DNA from: an uncultured Arthrobacter sp.
Lineage (GTDB): Bacteria > Actinomycetota > Actinomycetes > Actinomycetales > Micrococcaceae
Length of the DNA stretch: 48,834 nucleotides
Direction: 5' to 3'
Assembly: GCF_902805515.1 (NCBI RefSeq)
Contig: NZ_CADCTE010000067.1
Location: 1-48,834, forward strand
Shown here piece by piece: positions 33,597 through 42,096 of the stretch; the first letter of the stretch is position 1, and every line of letters starts with the position of its first letter. A model generated the notes under the pieces. The model did no database searches. It was not told the DNA's origin and saw nothing but the letters and a program-made list of their open reading frames with translations. The position numbers were made by a program, and so were the translations under genes.

Positions 33597-34616
33597 GTGG
33601 CCGGTGCGTTCCTGCGTCCGGCCCGGCGGACCGGCGGGCGCCTCCGCCCCGGACGGAAGGAGCTGCTCCTGGGCGTGGCCCTGCTGCTCCTGGCCGGAGT
33701 CTTCATCGCGCAGGAGCTCGGCTTCGCCGTGAGCCTGAGGCAGGTCCTCCCCGTCGCCGCGGCCGGGGTGGGCGCCGTGCTGGCGTGGAGCCAGCTCGAT
33801 GACGCACGGCGTGAGGGCCTGAGGAACAAGGCGGGAGCCGACCGCGCCGCCGGGCTGGCCCGGCTCCTGCTGGGCCTGGTGCTGGTGATGGTCGGCGTCC
33901 TGGTCATGGTCTCCGGGGCGATCTCCTGGGACCTGACCTGGGCCACCCTCCTGGCCACGGGGGCGGTCCTGGCCGGGGTGGCGCTGGTGCTCGCCCCCTG
34001 GGCGCTGCGGTTCTGGAAGGACTTCGAGGATGAGAGGGCCGGGCGGGTCCGGGAGGCTGCGCGCGCCGAAATCGCCGCCCACCTCCACGATTCGGTGCTG
34101 CAGACCCTCGCCCTGATCCAGAACCGTGCCGGCTCCGAACAGGACGTCGTGCGCCTGGCCCGGGCGCAGGAGCGTGAACTGCGGCACTGGCTCTACGCCG
34201 ATCCGGCCGGCCACTCCGGCAACCTCACCGACCGTCTCCGGGTTCTGGCGGGGGAGGTCGAGGACAGCTACGGGCATCCCGTCGAGGTGGTCGCCGTCGG
34301 AGACGCGCCCCTGACCGCCGGGCAGGAGGCGCTCGCCCAGGCGGCGCGCGAAGCGATCGTCAACGCGGCCAAGCATGCCGGGGGCACCGTCTCGGTCTAC
34401 CTGGAGGCGGGTCCCTCCGGATCCGAGGCCTTCATCCGCGACCGGGGGCCCGGGTTCGACCCGCTCGCGGTGCCGGCCGACCGTCTCGGAATCCGCGAGT
34501 CCATCACCACGCGGATGCAGCGGCACGGGGGCGCCGCCACCATCCGCAGCGGTCCCGACGGGACCGAAGTCCATCTCAAGATGCCCGAGCAGGAGAACCG
34601 CAGCCATGACGGATGA
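33597..34616 (+). CDS. Sensor histidine kinase (NarL-type partner), 5' end interrupted
   Basis: A 339-residue kinase portion. Several membrane helices come first (LLLGVALLLLAGVFIAQELG, VLPVAAAGVGAVLAW, and two near 33870-34010), then the dimerisation/phosphoacceptor helix EIAAHLHDSVLQTLALIQ with its histidine at 34086-34088, and a HATPase_c domain (REAIVNAAKHAGGTVSVYL, DRGPGFD, LGIRESI, GPDGTEVHLK). This is the HisKA_3 (LiaS/NarX-like) class. GTG at 33597 is the first good start after the TAG at 33513, but no Shine-Dalgarno is visible; the natural start is probably the ATG at 33336. The stop overlaps the regulator gene by 11 bp. Confidence 0.85.
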   Translation: MAGAFLRPARRTGGRLRPGRKELLLGVALLLLAGVFIAQELGFAVSLRQVLPVAAAGVGAVLAWSQLDDARREGLRNKAGADRAAGLARLLLGLVLVMVGVLVMVSGAISWDLTWATLLATGAVLAGVALVLAPWALRFWKDFEDERAGRVREAARAEIAAHLHDSVLQTLALIQNRAGSEQDVVRLARAQERELRHWLYADPAGHSGNLTDRLRVLAGEVEDSYGHPVEVVAVGDAPLTAGQEALAQAAREAIVNAAKHAGGTVSVYLEAGPSGSEAFIRDRGPGFDPLAVPADRLGIRESITTRMQRHGGAATIRSGPDGTEVHLKMPEQENRSHDG

Positions 34617-35283
34617 GCCCATGCCGAACAATCCGCCTCCAACGGTGTCCGTCGTCGTCGTCGACGACCACGCCATTTTCCGCTCCGGTCTCCGCTCGGA
34701 CCTCGACAGCCGGATCCGGGTGGTGGGTGAGGCGGCCACCGTCGAGGAGGCGGTCGCCGTGGTCCGGGCCCGCCGGCCGGACGTCGTCCTGCTTGACGTC
34801 CACCTACCCGGCGGCCGGGGCGGGGGAGGGGCCGAAGTGATCGCCGGCTGCGGCGACCTGGGCGGCTCGACGCGCTTCCTGGCCCTGAGCGTCTCCGATT
34901 CCGCCGAGGACGTCGTGGCGGTCATCCGCGCCGGGGCCCGGGGGTACGTCACGAAGACCATTTCCGGTGCGGGGATCTCCGACGCCGTCTTCCGGATCGC
35001 CTCGGGGGACGCGGTGTTCTCCCCGCGGCTGGCCGGCTTCGTCCTTGACGCCTTCGGCACCGCCGCCGTCGCCTCCACCGGCACCGAGCTGGACCGGCTG
35101 TCCGCCCGCGAGCTCGAGGTGATGCGGCTGATCGCCCGCGGCTACAGCTACAAGGAGGTGGCGAAGGAGCTGTTCATCTCGGTCAAGACCGTCGAGACCC
35201 ACGTGTCGGCGGTGCTGCGCAAGCTCCAGCTCTCCTCGCGCCACGAACTGACCCGGTGGGCCGCCGAACGGCGGCTGCTCTGA
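34606..35283 (+). CDS. NarL/LuxR-family response regulator
   Basis: A 225-residue two-domain regulator. The receiver has VVVDDHAIFRSGLRSDL at the start, the phosphoacceptor Asp64 in VVLLDVHLPGG, and the Ser/Lys switch region (VTKTISGAGI). The C-terminal LuxR helix-turn-helix is LSARELEVMRLIARGYSYKE then VSVKTVETHVSAVLRKL-like sequence. It is the cognate partner of the PspC-linked kinase, by overlap and order. AGGAG lies about 12 bp before the ATG at 34606; ATG at 34621 is an alternative. Confidence 0.92.
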   Translation: MTDEPMPNNPPPTVSVVVVDDHAIFRSGLRSDLDSRIRVVGEAATVEEAVAVVRARRPDVVLLDVHLPGGRGGGGAEVIAGCGDLGGSTRFLALSVSDSAEDVVAVIRAGARGYVTKTISGAGISDAVFRIASGDAVFSPRLAGFVLDAFGTAAVASTGTELDRLSARELEVMRLIARGYSYKEVAKELFISVKTVETHVSAVLRKLQLSSRHELTRWAAERRLL

Positions 35284-35332
35284 GCGGGGCCCACTCCGCG
35301 GCCCCTGCTCTGAGCGGGGCCCCTCCGCGGCC
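35275..35332. repeat. 29-bp tandem duplication covering a stop codon
   Basis: CTGCTCTGAGCGGGGCCC plus eleven bases is present twice, the second copy lacking one A. Copy 1 contains the last codons and the TGA of the response regulator; copy 2 reaches the stop of the aminotransferase on the other strand. Each copy holds a GGGGCC/GGCCCC hairpin that could act as terminator for both convergent genes. Confidence 0.85.
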
Positions 35333-36558
35333 TACTTCGCGCCGGCGAGGAACTCCTGCAGCCGCGCCACTCCGGTAGCCAGGTCCTCGTCGCCGAGGGC
35401 GTACGAGAGCCGGAGGAAGCCGCTCGGGCCGAAGGCCTCACCCGGGACCACGGCCACCTCGACCTGCTCCAGGATGAGGGTGGCCAGCTCGGCGGAGGTC
35501 CGTGGGGCGGTTCCGGCCAGGCTGCGCCCCAGCAGGCCGCGCACGTCGGCGTAGGCGTAGAACGCGCCGTGGGGCGTGGGGCACTCGACGCCGTCGATGG
35601 CGTTCAGCCCCGCCACCATGGCCCGGCGGCGCCGGTCGAAGGCGGTCTTCATCTCCTCGACCGCGGTGAGCGGGCCGGAGACGGCGGCCAGGGCGGCCAT
35701 CTGCGACACGTTCGCCACATTCGACGTCGCATGCGACTGGAGGTTCGTCGCCGCCTTGACGAGGTCCTGCGGGCCGACCATCCAGCCCACGCGCCAGCCC
35801 GTCATGGCATAGGTCTTCGCCACGCCATTGACGATCACCACCCGGTCACCCAGCGCGGGCGCCGCCGCGGCGATCGAGGTGAAGGGAACGCCGTCGTACG
35901 TCAGGTGCTCGTAGATCTCATCGGTGACCACCCACAGCCCCTGGTCCGCCGCCCAGTTCCCGATCTCCTGCACCGCCTCCGCCGGATACACGGCGCCGGT
36001 GGGGTTCGACGGCGACACGAACAGGAGCACCTTCGTCCGCGGTGTCAGGGCCGCCTCGAGCTGTTCGACGGTGACCAGGTAGCCCTGCTCGGGCCCTGCG
36101 AAAACCTCGACGGGAACACCGCCGGCCAGGCGGATGGCCTCCGGGTACGTGGTCCAGAACGGGGTGGGGACCAGCACCTCGTCGCCGGGATCGAGCAGTG
36201 AGGCGAAGGCCTCGTAGACGGCCTGCTTGCCGCCGTTGGTCACGAGCACCTGGGCGGGGTCGATGGCGTAGCCGGAGTCACGCTGCGTCTTCGCCGCAAT
36301 GGCCTGCTTCAGCTCCGGCAGGCCCCCGGCGGGGGAGTAGCGGTGGAAGCGCGGCTGGCGGGCGGCCTCCACGGCCGCCTCGACAATGTAGTCCGGGGTG
36401 GGGAAATCGGGCTCGCCGACGCCGAAACCGATCACCGGCCGGCCCGCGGCCTTCAGGGCCTTGGCCTTGGCATCGACGGCAAGCGTCGCAGATTCGGCGA
36501 TCGAGGCGATCCTGCGGGAGACGCGCGGCAGGGAGTGACGGGTGGAAAGCTCGGTCAT
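35332..36558 (-). CDS. aspC: Class I/II PLP-dependent aminotransferase (aspartate-type)
   Basis: A 408-residue fold-type I aminotransferase. [68 protein letters not shown], and the Schiff-base lysine in [15 protein letters not shown] are all present, as is the C-terminal FLRLSYAL arginine. This matches bacterial aspartate/prephenate aminotransferases of subgroup I-gamma; the exact amino acid is not certain. It is divergent from the tRNA-Trp/secE operon. Confidence 0.9.
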   Translation of the reverse strand: MTELSTRHSLPRVSRRIASIAESATLAVDAKAKALKAAGRPVIGFGVGEPDFPTPDYIVEAAVEAARQPRFHRYSPAGGLPELKQAIAAKTQRDSGYAIDPAQVLVTNGGKQAVYEAFASLLDPGDEVLVPTPFWTTYPEAIRLAGGVPVEVFAGPEQGYLVTVEQLEAALTPRTKVLLFVSPSNPTGAVYPAEAVQEIGNWAADQGLWVVTDEIYEHLTYDGVPFTSIAAAAPALGDRVVIVNGVAKTYAMTGWRVGWMVGPQDLVKAATNLQSHATSNVANVSQMAALAAVSGPLTAVEEMKTAFDRRRRAMVAGLNAIDGVECPTPHGAFYAYADVRGLLGRSLAGTAPRTSAELATLILEQVEVAVVPGEAFGPSGFLRLSYALGDEDLATGVARLQEFLAGAK

Positions 36559-36670
36559 CGGGTCCCGTTTTCTCGTGAAGAAGTATGGCAGTCCCAGCTT
36601 AGGCTCTCGGCCCGATCCTGCGCCGATCCGTGACGCCCGGGCCCTCCGGCCCCCGCCCCCAGGTCGCCGG

Positions 36671-36700
36671 TTCGACTCTCCGGCGGGTATTGCGTAGACT
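36671..36700 (+). promoter_or_regulatory. Promoter of the tRNA-Trp/secE-nusG transcript
   Basis: TTCGAC (36671-36676), an 18-bp spacer and TAGACT (36695-36700), about 95 bp before tRNA-Trp. The rest of the 236-bp stretch from the aminotransferase start to the tRNA shows nothing else of note. Confidence 0.6.
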
Positions 36701-36794
36701 TGATCCTCGGTGTTGGATCACTCCAATGGTTCGTGCCCGCGAAACGTCCCCCAGGGACAGCAGCGGAGCGGATCGGACGGTGGTCCGGTTCCAT

Positions 36795-36867
36795 AGGGTA
36801 GTGGCGCAATTGGTAGCGCAGCGGTCTCCAAAACCGCAGGTTGCAGGTTCGAGTCCTGTCTGCCCTG
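36795..36867 (+). tRNA. tRNA-Trp (CCA anticodon)
   Basis: A full cloverleaf of 73 nt: acceptor AGGGTAG/CTGCCCT (one G-T), D arm GCGC/GCGC, anticodon arm GCGGT-CTCCAAA-ACCGC with anticodon CCA, T arm GCAGG-TTCGAGT-CCTGT, discriminator G. The 3' CCA is not encoded. It sits upstream of secE, the usual actinobacterial order. Confidence 0.97.
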
Positions 36868-37020
36868 CGCGTAACCGTCGAGCAGGACGCGGCGGTGCGG
36901 CAGTAGAACATCACGAAGTTTCCGGTACAGGCACAGGACCTGCTCGGCATGACTTATGAGTAGTCGGAGCCGCGTGAACGCGGCCCGGCTGGAAACCCAC
37001 ACAGATTGATGAGGTTGAAG

Positions 37021-37284
37021 GTGACCGATACGGCCGCGAGCAGCTCCAAGGGTAGCCCCGCCAGCAAGGAGAACCCCAAGCGCGGGTTCTTCGGGCGGAT
37101 CACTCTCTTTGTGCGGCAGGTCATCGCCGAACTGAGGAAGGTCGTCACTCCGACCCGCCAGGAACTGGTGAGGTTCACCATCACGGTGCTGGCATTCGTG
37201 ATCCTGATGATCCTCATCGTCACGGGTCTCGACTACGTCTTCGGAACCGGGGCGGTCTGGGTGTTCGGGGACAGCGACAGCTGA
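37021..37284 (+). CDS. secE: Preprotein translocase subunit SecE
   Basis: An 87-residue single-helix form of SecE. A charged N-terminus leads into FVRQVIAELRKVVTPTRQEL, the conserved amphipathic segment, followed by the membrane helix TVLAFVILMILIVTGLDYVF. It clamps SecY in the SecYEG channel. GTG at 37021 has GAGG seven bases upstream. ATG codons at 37006 and 37009 are alternatives with weaker signals. It is co-transcribed with nusG. Confidence 0.95.
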   Translation: MTDTAASSSKGSPASKENPKRGFFGRITLFVRQVIAELRKVVTPTRQELVRFTITVLAFVILMILIVTGLDYVFGTGAVWVFGDSDS

Positions 37285-37356
37285 ACCGACCAGCCGCAGG
37301 TGACGTTATAGCCCAAGCAATACGAAGCTGAAGAAACCCAGAAAGCAGGCAGCTAG

Positions 37357-38211
37357 GTGTCCGAGCAAGAACTCGAACGGCAGATCACAATTGACGATGG
37401 TCTGGAGAACGAGGATCAGGCCGTCGAGGCGAGCGTCGCTGACGACTCCGCCGAGCTCGACGTGCCCGCGGAGACCGCCGCAGAGGATTCCGAGGCAGAA
37501 GGCTCGGAGGTCGAGGCCTCCGAGGTAGAAGACTCCGAGGTGGAGGCTTCCGGCGAGGCCGACGACGCGGAAGCTTCCGAGTCCGGCGAGGCCGAGGCGC
37601 CCGCCGAGGAGGACCCGGTTGAGGCGTTCAAGGCCAAGCTGCGCCGGCAGGAGGGTGACTGGTACGTCATCCACTCCTACGCCGGGTACGAGAACCGGGT
37701 GAAGGCCAACCTCGAAACCCGCATCCAGACCCTCGACATGGAGGATTTCATCTTCGAAATCCAGGTCCCCATGGAAGAGGTCGTGGAGATCAAGAACACC
37801 ACCCGCAAGATCGTGAACCGGGTCCGCATCCCGGGCTACGTGCTGGTGCGCATGGACCTCACCGACGAGTCGTGGGGCGCCGTCCGGCACACCCCGGGCG
37901 TCACCGCCTTCGTCGGCAACGCCCACAACCCGGTGCCGCTGAGCCTGGCCGAAGTGTTCTCCATGCTCGAGCACACCGTCGTCCACACCGACGCCGCCTC
38001 CGGCAAGCCGATCAAGCAGCAGTCCACTCCGGTCACAGTCAACTTCGAGGTCGGCGAATCCGTCACCGTCAACGAAGGACCGTTCGAGACCCTGCCGGCC
38101 ACCATTTCGGAGATCAAGCCCGAATCCCAGCAGCTGGTTGTGCTGGTGTCGATCTTCGAACGCGAAACCCCCGTCACGCTGTCCTTCAACCAGGTCACCA
38201 AGATCCAGTAG
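37357..38211 (+). CDS. nusG: Transcription termination/antitermination factor NusG
   Basis: A 284-residue NusG: an acidic, repetitive N-terminal extension (residues 1-95, E/S/A/V-rich, with [15 protein letters not shown]), the NGN domain starting [30 protein letters not shown], and a C-terminal KOW domain ([18 protein letters not shown]). It couples RNA polymerase with Rho or the ribosome. The acidic extension is common in actinobacteria. Start is GTG at 37357. Confidence 0.97.
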   Translation: MSEQELERQITIDDGLENEDQAVEASVADDSAELDVPAETAAEDSEAEGSEVEASEVEDSEVEASGEADDAEASESGEAEAPAEEDPVEAFKAKLRRQEGDWYVIHSYAGYENRVKANLETRIQTLDMEDFIFEIQVPMEEVVEIKNTTRKIVNRVRIPGYVLVRMDLTDESWGAVRHTPGVTAFVGNAHNPVPLSLAEVFSMLEHTVVHTDAASGKPIKQQSTPVTVNFEVGESVTVNEGPFETLPATISEIKPESQQLVVLVSIFERETPVTLSFNQVTKIQ

Positions 38212-38344
38212 GACGGCGGCACCAAGCTTCGTTCTCCCCCGGCCCGCTTAGCCGGGGAGGACGGCCGGTCATCACGCCATGATGACCACCAACCCACGGG
38301 ACGCTCCTGTCCCGGGGGACCTAATGCAAGAAAAGGACCCTTTC

Positions 38345-38776
38345 ATGGCCCCGAAGAAAAAGGTCACCGGCCTCATCAAGCTGCAGATCAATGCAGGTGC
38401 CGCCAACCCGGCACCCCCCATTGGTCCTGCGCTTGGCCAGCACGGTGTCAACATCATGGAATTCTGCAAGGCATACAACGCGGCGACGGAGTCCCAGCGC
38501 GGGAACGTCATCCCCGTGGAGATCACTGTCTACGAAGACCGTTCATTCACCTTCATCACGAAGACCCCTCCGGCAGCCGAACTGATCAAGAAGGCAGCCG
38601 GCGTCCAGAAGGGTTCCGGAACGCCGCACACCGTCAAGGTTGCCAAGCTGACCCAGGCCCAGGTCGAGGAGATCGCCACCACGAAGATGGAAGATCTCAA
38701 CGCCAACGATGTTCAGGCCGCGGCCAAGATCATCGCCGGCACCGCCCGCTCGATGGGCATCACGGTCGAGGGCTAA
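38345..38776 (+). CDS. rplK: 50S ribosomal protein L11
   Basis: A 143-residue L11: [20 protein letters not shown] then [22 protein letters not shown], and the C-terminal GIT-V tail. Part of the L7/L12 stalk base and the thiostrepton site. The 133-bp leader before it contains hairpins (for instance CTCCCC-GGC with GCCGGGGAG around 38234-38259) that may be an autoregulatory or terminator element; GAAAAGGACC precedes the ATG. Confidence 0.98.
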
Positions 38777-38918
38777 CAGCTCCTCCACCCGGCCGACGCG
38801 GCACCCGCCGCCGAAGCCACCACTAACCAAAATCGAAACCGAGCGCCCGGCGCACGGTGGGAGTGTGGCAGGGCCCAGCGCGGTCCGCAGACCACAACTG
38901 CATAAGGAGAAAAAGCAG

Positions 38919-39626
38919 ATGGCACAGCGCAGCAAAGCATATAAGGGAGCTGCCGCCAAGATCGAGGCGGACAAGCAGTACGCCCCCCTCGAGGCGGTTG
39001 TCCTCGCGAAGGACACCAACCCTTCCAAGTTCGACGCGACCGTTGAGGTTGCTTTCCGCCTCGGCGTCGACCCCCGCAAGGCCGACCAGATGGTCCGCGG
39101 CACCGTCAACCTGCCCCACGGCACCGGTAAGACCGCCCGCGTCCTCGTCTTCGCGACCGGCGAGAAGGCCGAAGCGGCCATCGCCGCCGGCGCCGACTTC
39201 GTTGGCTCCGACGACATGATCGAGAAGGTTTCCGGCGGCTGGGTGGACTTCGACGCCGCCGTTGCCACCCCGGACCTGATGGGTAAGGTCGGCCGCCTCG
39301 GCAAGATCCTCGGCCCGCGTAACCTCATGCCGAACCCGAAGACCGGTACCGTCACGGCCGATGTGGCCAAGGCCGTCACCGACATCAAGGGTGGAAAGAT
39401 CGACTTCCGCGTCGACAAGCACTCGAACCTCCACTTCATCATCGGCAAGGTCTCCTTCGATGTTCAGAAGCTGGCGGAGAACTACGCCGCAGCCCTCGAA
39501 GAGGTTCTGCGCCTGAAGCCTTCGGCTTCGAAGGGCCGCTACATCCAGAAGGCCACCGTCTCCACGACCTTCGGCCCCGGCATCTCTGTCGACCCGAGCG
39601 TCACGAAGGTCCTCGCCGACGCGTAA
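38919..39626 (+). CDS. rplA: 50S ribosomal protein L1
   Basis: A 235-residue L1: [35 protein letters not shown], the [13 protein letters not shown] signature, [24 protein letters not shown] region, and [15 protein letters not shown]. It binds 23S rRNA and, in many bacteria, its own mRNA. The ATG has AAGGAG at 9 bp. A 142-bp leader after rplK may contain an L1 site, not verifiable here. It is followed by a very strong terminator. Confidence 0.98.
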   Translation: MAQRSKAYKGAAAKIEADKQYAPLEAVVLAKDTNPSKFDATVEVAFRLGVDPRKADQMVRGTVNLPHGTGKTARVLVFATGEKAEAAIAAGADFVGSDDMIEKVSGGWVDFDAAVATPDLMGKVGRLGKILGPRNLMPNPKTGTVTADVAKAVTDIKGGKIDFRVDKHSNLHFIIGKVSFDVQKLAENYAAALEEVLRLKPSASKGRYIQKATVSTTFGPGISVDPSVTKVLADA

Positions 39627-39649
39627 GCGTCCCGCAGAACCTGACCACC

Positions 39650-39697
39650 CAGCGGGGGTGGCCGCAGCAACTGCTGCGGCCACCCCCGCTGCGTTTT
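39650..39697 (+). terminator. Strong intrinsic terminator after rplA
   Basis: An uninterrupted 18-20 bp stem starting CAGCGGGGGTGGCCGCAG, with a tiny loop and TTTT at 39694-39697. Confidence 0.92.
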
Positions 39698-39708
39698 CCG
39701 GCAAGCGG

Positions 39709-40027
39709 TGCCCACCGACCATCCCCGGTCGGTGGGCAGGAGTGTCCGGTAGGCCGGTTCTGGTTGGTTCTGCCCTCTGATGGCACCCGGTCGGTGGGCA
39801 GGAGTGTCCCGGAGGCCGGTTCTGGTTGGTTCTGCCCACTGACGGAGGTTGGTCGGTGGGCATATCCGGACATGCCCACTCATCACGCTCGGTCGGTGGG
39901 CAGCAGTGTCCGGTGGGCCGGTTCTGATTGGTTCTGCCCACTGATGGCACCCGGTCGGTGGGCAGGAGTGTCCGGTCGGCCGGTTCCGGTGAGTTCTGCC
40001 CATTAATAGCCCCCTGTCAGTGGGCGG
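39709..40027. repeat. 62-bp hairpin repeat array
   Basis: Copies start at 39726, 39788, 39850, 39890 and 39952, with a partial copy at 40014. The period is 62 bp except for the third, a 40-bp deletion form. Each full unit begins GGTCGGTGGGCA and ends TGCCCACTGA (or one-base variants), which can pair over 10 bp to make a long hairpin. At the left border, TGCCCACCGACC (39709-39720) forms a perfect 12-bp inverted repeat with the first GGTCGGTGGGCA. The array fills the space between the rplA terminator and a GNAT gene. No gene is present. Confidence 0.93.
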
Positions 40028-40060
40028 AAGCAGGCCGGAGTCCGCGGCCTACAATCGAGC

Positions 40061-41185
40061 ATGAGCACCGATTCCCTGGAGATCGGCCCGGTTCCCGTTC
40101 CGCCCGACCTCTCCTCGCCGGACGCTGCGGACTTCCTGGACGTCGTCGAACTGGGCAACCTCGTCCAGCGCGGCGTATGGGGCAGCGACGACTTTCGCAG
40201 GGACGGCAGGCAGGAACACGCCGCCTCCCAGTCCAACCCCTATGAAGAGCGGCACATCCTGGTGGCGCGGCGGGGCGGACGCATCGTGGGCCGGGCCATC
40301 ATCGACCTGCCGCTGACCGACAACCTCTCGGCCTGCTACCTCGATCTGTCGGTGCACCCCGAGGCACGCAGCGAAGGAGTCGGGGGCGCCCTCTACGCCG
40401 CGGCGGAGCGGTATGTCGGCAGCCGGGGACGGTCCACCGTCATGGGCTGGAGCGAGGTGTCGCTGATCGCCGCCGGCCGCGGGCCGGGGGCGCCCGGCGA
40501 AGGAGAGGACCTCGTCCCCGCCAACGGCGCCGGAAGCTTCCCTGCGGCGGACCCCGGCGCCCGGATGGCCCTCAGTCGGGGGTTCGACCTCGCACAGGTG
40601 GACCGCTGCAGCGTGCTCGACCTCGGCAGCGGGAGCGATGCCGCCGCGGATGCCTTCGCCGCCGCGGAGGCTGCCGCGGGACCGGACTACGAGGTGCTCC
40701 GCTGGGAGGGGCGCTGCCCCGATGACCGCCTCGACCAGTACGCCCGGCTCCGTCAGGCGATGAGCACCGATGCGCCCCTCGGGGATCTGGACCTCGACGA
40801 GGAGGCCTGGGACGGGGCGCGGGTGCGTGAGGCGGAGAACCGGTTGGAGCGCGGGGGCGGCCGCAGTCTCGTCGCGGCCGTGCTGCACCGGCCGACCGGC
40901 GAGCTGGCAGGCCATACCGTCCTGGAGCGGTATGAGGCGGCTCCAGCCGTCGCGAACCAGGAGGACACCCTGGTGCTCCGGGCGCACCGCGGCCACCGGC
41001 TGGGCATGCTGCTGAAGGCTGCGAACCTGCTGGCCCTGCGGTCCGCCTGGCCCGGCGTGGAACGGATCTACACCTGGAATGCGGAGGAGAATTCCTTCAT
41101 GCTGGCGGTCAACGTCGAGCTGGGCTTCGTTCCGGCGGGGTGGGTGGCCGGCTGGCAGAAGCGGCTTGACCCTTCCCTCGGGTAG
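40061..41185 (+). CDS. Double-GNAT acetyltransferase-like protein
   Basis: A 374-residue protein with two GNAT-fold halves. The first has YLDLSVHPEARSEGVGGALY as the acetyl-CoA loop; the second has VLRAHRGHRLGMLLKAANL and WNAEENSFMLAVNVELGF near the end. This resembles MshD in architecture but lacks its key sequence, so the substrate is unknown. The ATG follows TACAAT (40050-40055) by five bases, so the transcript is probably leaderless. It sits between the repeat array and the rplJ promoter, an unusual insertion in the ribosomal operon region. Confidence 0.87.
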   Translation: MSTDSLEIGPVPVPPDLSSPDAADFLDVVELGNLVQRGVWGSDDFRRDGRQEHAASQSNPYEERHILVARRGGRIVGRAIIDLPLTDNLSACYLDLSVHPEARSEGVGGALYAAAERYVGSRGRSTVMGWSEVSLIAAGRGPGAPGEGEDLVPANGAGSFPAADPGARMALSRGFDLAQVDRCSVLDLGSGSDAAADAFAAAEAAAGPDYEVLRWEGRCPDDRLDQYARLRQAMSTDAPLGDLDLDEEAWDGARVREAENRLERGGGRSLVAAVLHRPTGELAGHTVLERYEAAPAVANQEDTLVLRAHRGHRLGMLLKAANLLALRSAWPGVERIYTWNAEENSFMLAVNVELGFVPAGWVAGWQKRLDPSLG

Positions 41186-41190
41186 CGGAT

Positions 41191-41219
41191 TTGGAGCCCG
41201 CCGCCGCTTCACGTACCCT
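41191..41219 (+). promoter_or_regulatory. Promoter of rplJ-rplL
   Basis: TTGGAG (41191-41196), a 17-bp spacer and TACCCT (41214-41219), immediately after the GNAT stop codon, giving a start near 41226 and a 230-nt leader. Confidence 0.65.
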
Positions 41220-41225
41220 TGAACT

Positions 41226-41454
41226 ACCAAAGACCGTCGGTCGATGTGCCTCCACCCTTTTCACCAGCAGTAATGCTGCGCGGAAAGGTAAGGAAGTGGA
41301 TCTGAAAGTTCCCGTCAAGGGCGGCCAACGCAGGTGAACGAAGCTCTCCTCCGCACAGCACCACGTGCCGCGTCCCGAGAAAGCCCCGTGCATCTGCGCG
41401 GGGCGTTTTTTATTGGGGCTGAAAAACCGGCTTTTATTCCCCGGAAGGAGGGTT
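41226..41454 (+). ncRNA. Ribosomal protein L10 leader
   Basis: Leader of rplJ with the features of the L10 autoregulatory leader family: conserved unpaired segments around AGTAATGCTGCGCGG and GGTGAACGAAGCTC and a terminal hairpin. In this family the L10-L12 complex binds the leader and represses. Assignment rests on position and general pattern rather than a covariance search. Confidence 0.7.
41383..41411 (+). terminator. Attenuator in the L10 leader
   Basis: GCCCCGTGCA pairs with TGCGCGGGGC (41383-41404) and is followed by GTTTTTT. It stands upstream of rplJ, so it must be conditional: an attenuator controlled by the leader above. Confidence 0.85.
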
Positions 41455-42039
41455 ATGGCAACGCCAACAAAGGTAGATGCAGTGGGAGAAATCACCAACG
41501 ATTTCAAGGATTCCACCGCCGCTGTCCTAACCGAATACCGCGGGCTCACGGTCGCACAGCTCAAGGAACTGCGCCGTTCACTCGGTGCGGACACCAAGTT
41601 CGCTGTCGTCAAGAACACCTTGACGGGCATTGCAGCCAAGGAAGCCGGCATCGACGCGTTCGAAGGCCAGCTCGCCGGACCTACTGCAATCGCCTTCATC
41701 AAGGGTGACGCAATTGCTGCCGCTAAGAGCCTCACGGATTTCGCCAAGGCCAACCCGAAGCTCATCATCAAGACTGGAATCTTCGAGGGCAAGGCCCTTG
41801 ACGCCTCCGAGGTCGTTGCCCTGGCAGCCCTCGAGTCGCGCGAACTCCAGCTCTCCAGGGTTGCCGGTGTGCTCAAGGCACCAATGGCAGCCCTCGCCCG
41901 CACCATCGATGCCCTGCGCATCAAGCTCGACGAGGGCAATGGTGCTGCATCCGCAGACGCCGATGCTCCCGCCGCCGACGAGACCGCTGCTCCGGCAGAG
42001 GCTCCGGCCGAAGAAGCTGCGGCACCCGAAGAGAAGTAG
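41455..42039 (+). CDS. rplJ: 50S ribosomal protein L10
   Basis: A 194-residue L10: MATPTKVDAVGEITNDFKDS, AAVLTEYRGLTVAQLKELRR, VVKNTLTGIAAKEAGI, GPTAIAFIKGD and a C-terminal helix that carries L7/L12 dimers, followed by an Ala/Glu-rich tail typical of actinobacteria. AAGGAGGG precedes the ATG at 41455. Confidence 0.98.
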   Translation: MATPTKVDAVGEITNDFKDSTAAVLTEYRGLTVAQLKELRRSLGADTKFAVVKNTLTGIAAKEAGIDAFEGQLAGPTAIAFIKGDAIAAAKSLTDFAKANPKLIIKTGIFEGKALDASEVVALAALESRELQLSRVAGVLKAPMAALARTIDALRIKLDEGNGAASADADAPAADETAAPAEAPAEEAAAPEEK

Positions 42040-42096
42040 TTCTCTTCACCCAATCATCTCGGTGCAGTGCACCACTCACGGAAGGACGCTTTAGCC

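Noticed and set aside
33264..35084. 606-codon minus-strand frame opposite the kinase and regulator
   Set aside because: The plus strand has clear HisKA_3, HATPase and receiver/LuxR motifs; the minus frame has none.
36661..36690. T-arm-like sequence CCGG-TTCGACT-CTCCGG upstream of tRNA-Trp, possibly a tRNA remnant
   Set aside because: TTCGAC there is better explained as the -35 of the tRNA-Trp/secE promoter (18 bp from TAGACT); no other tRNA arm is present.
39709..40027. CRISPR array
   Set aside because: Units are contiguous 62-bp repeats with no unique spacers and no cas genes nearby; it is a tandem hairpin repeat.
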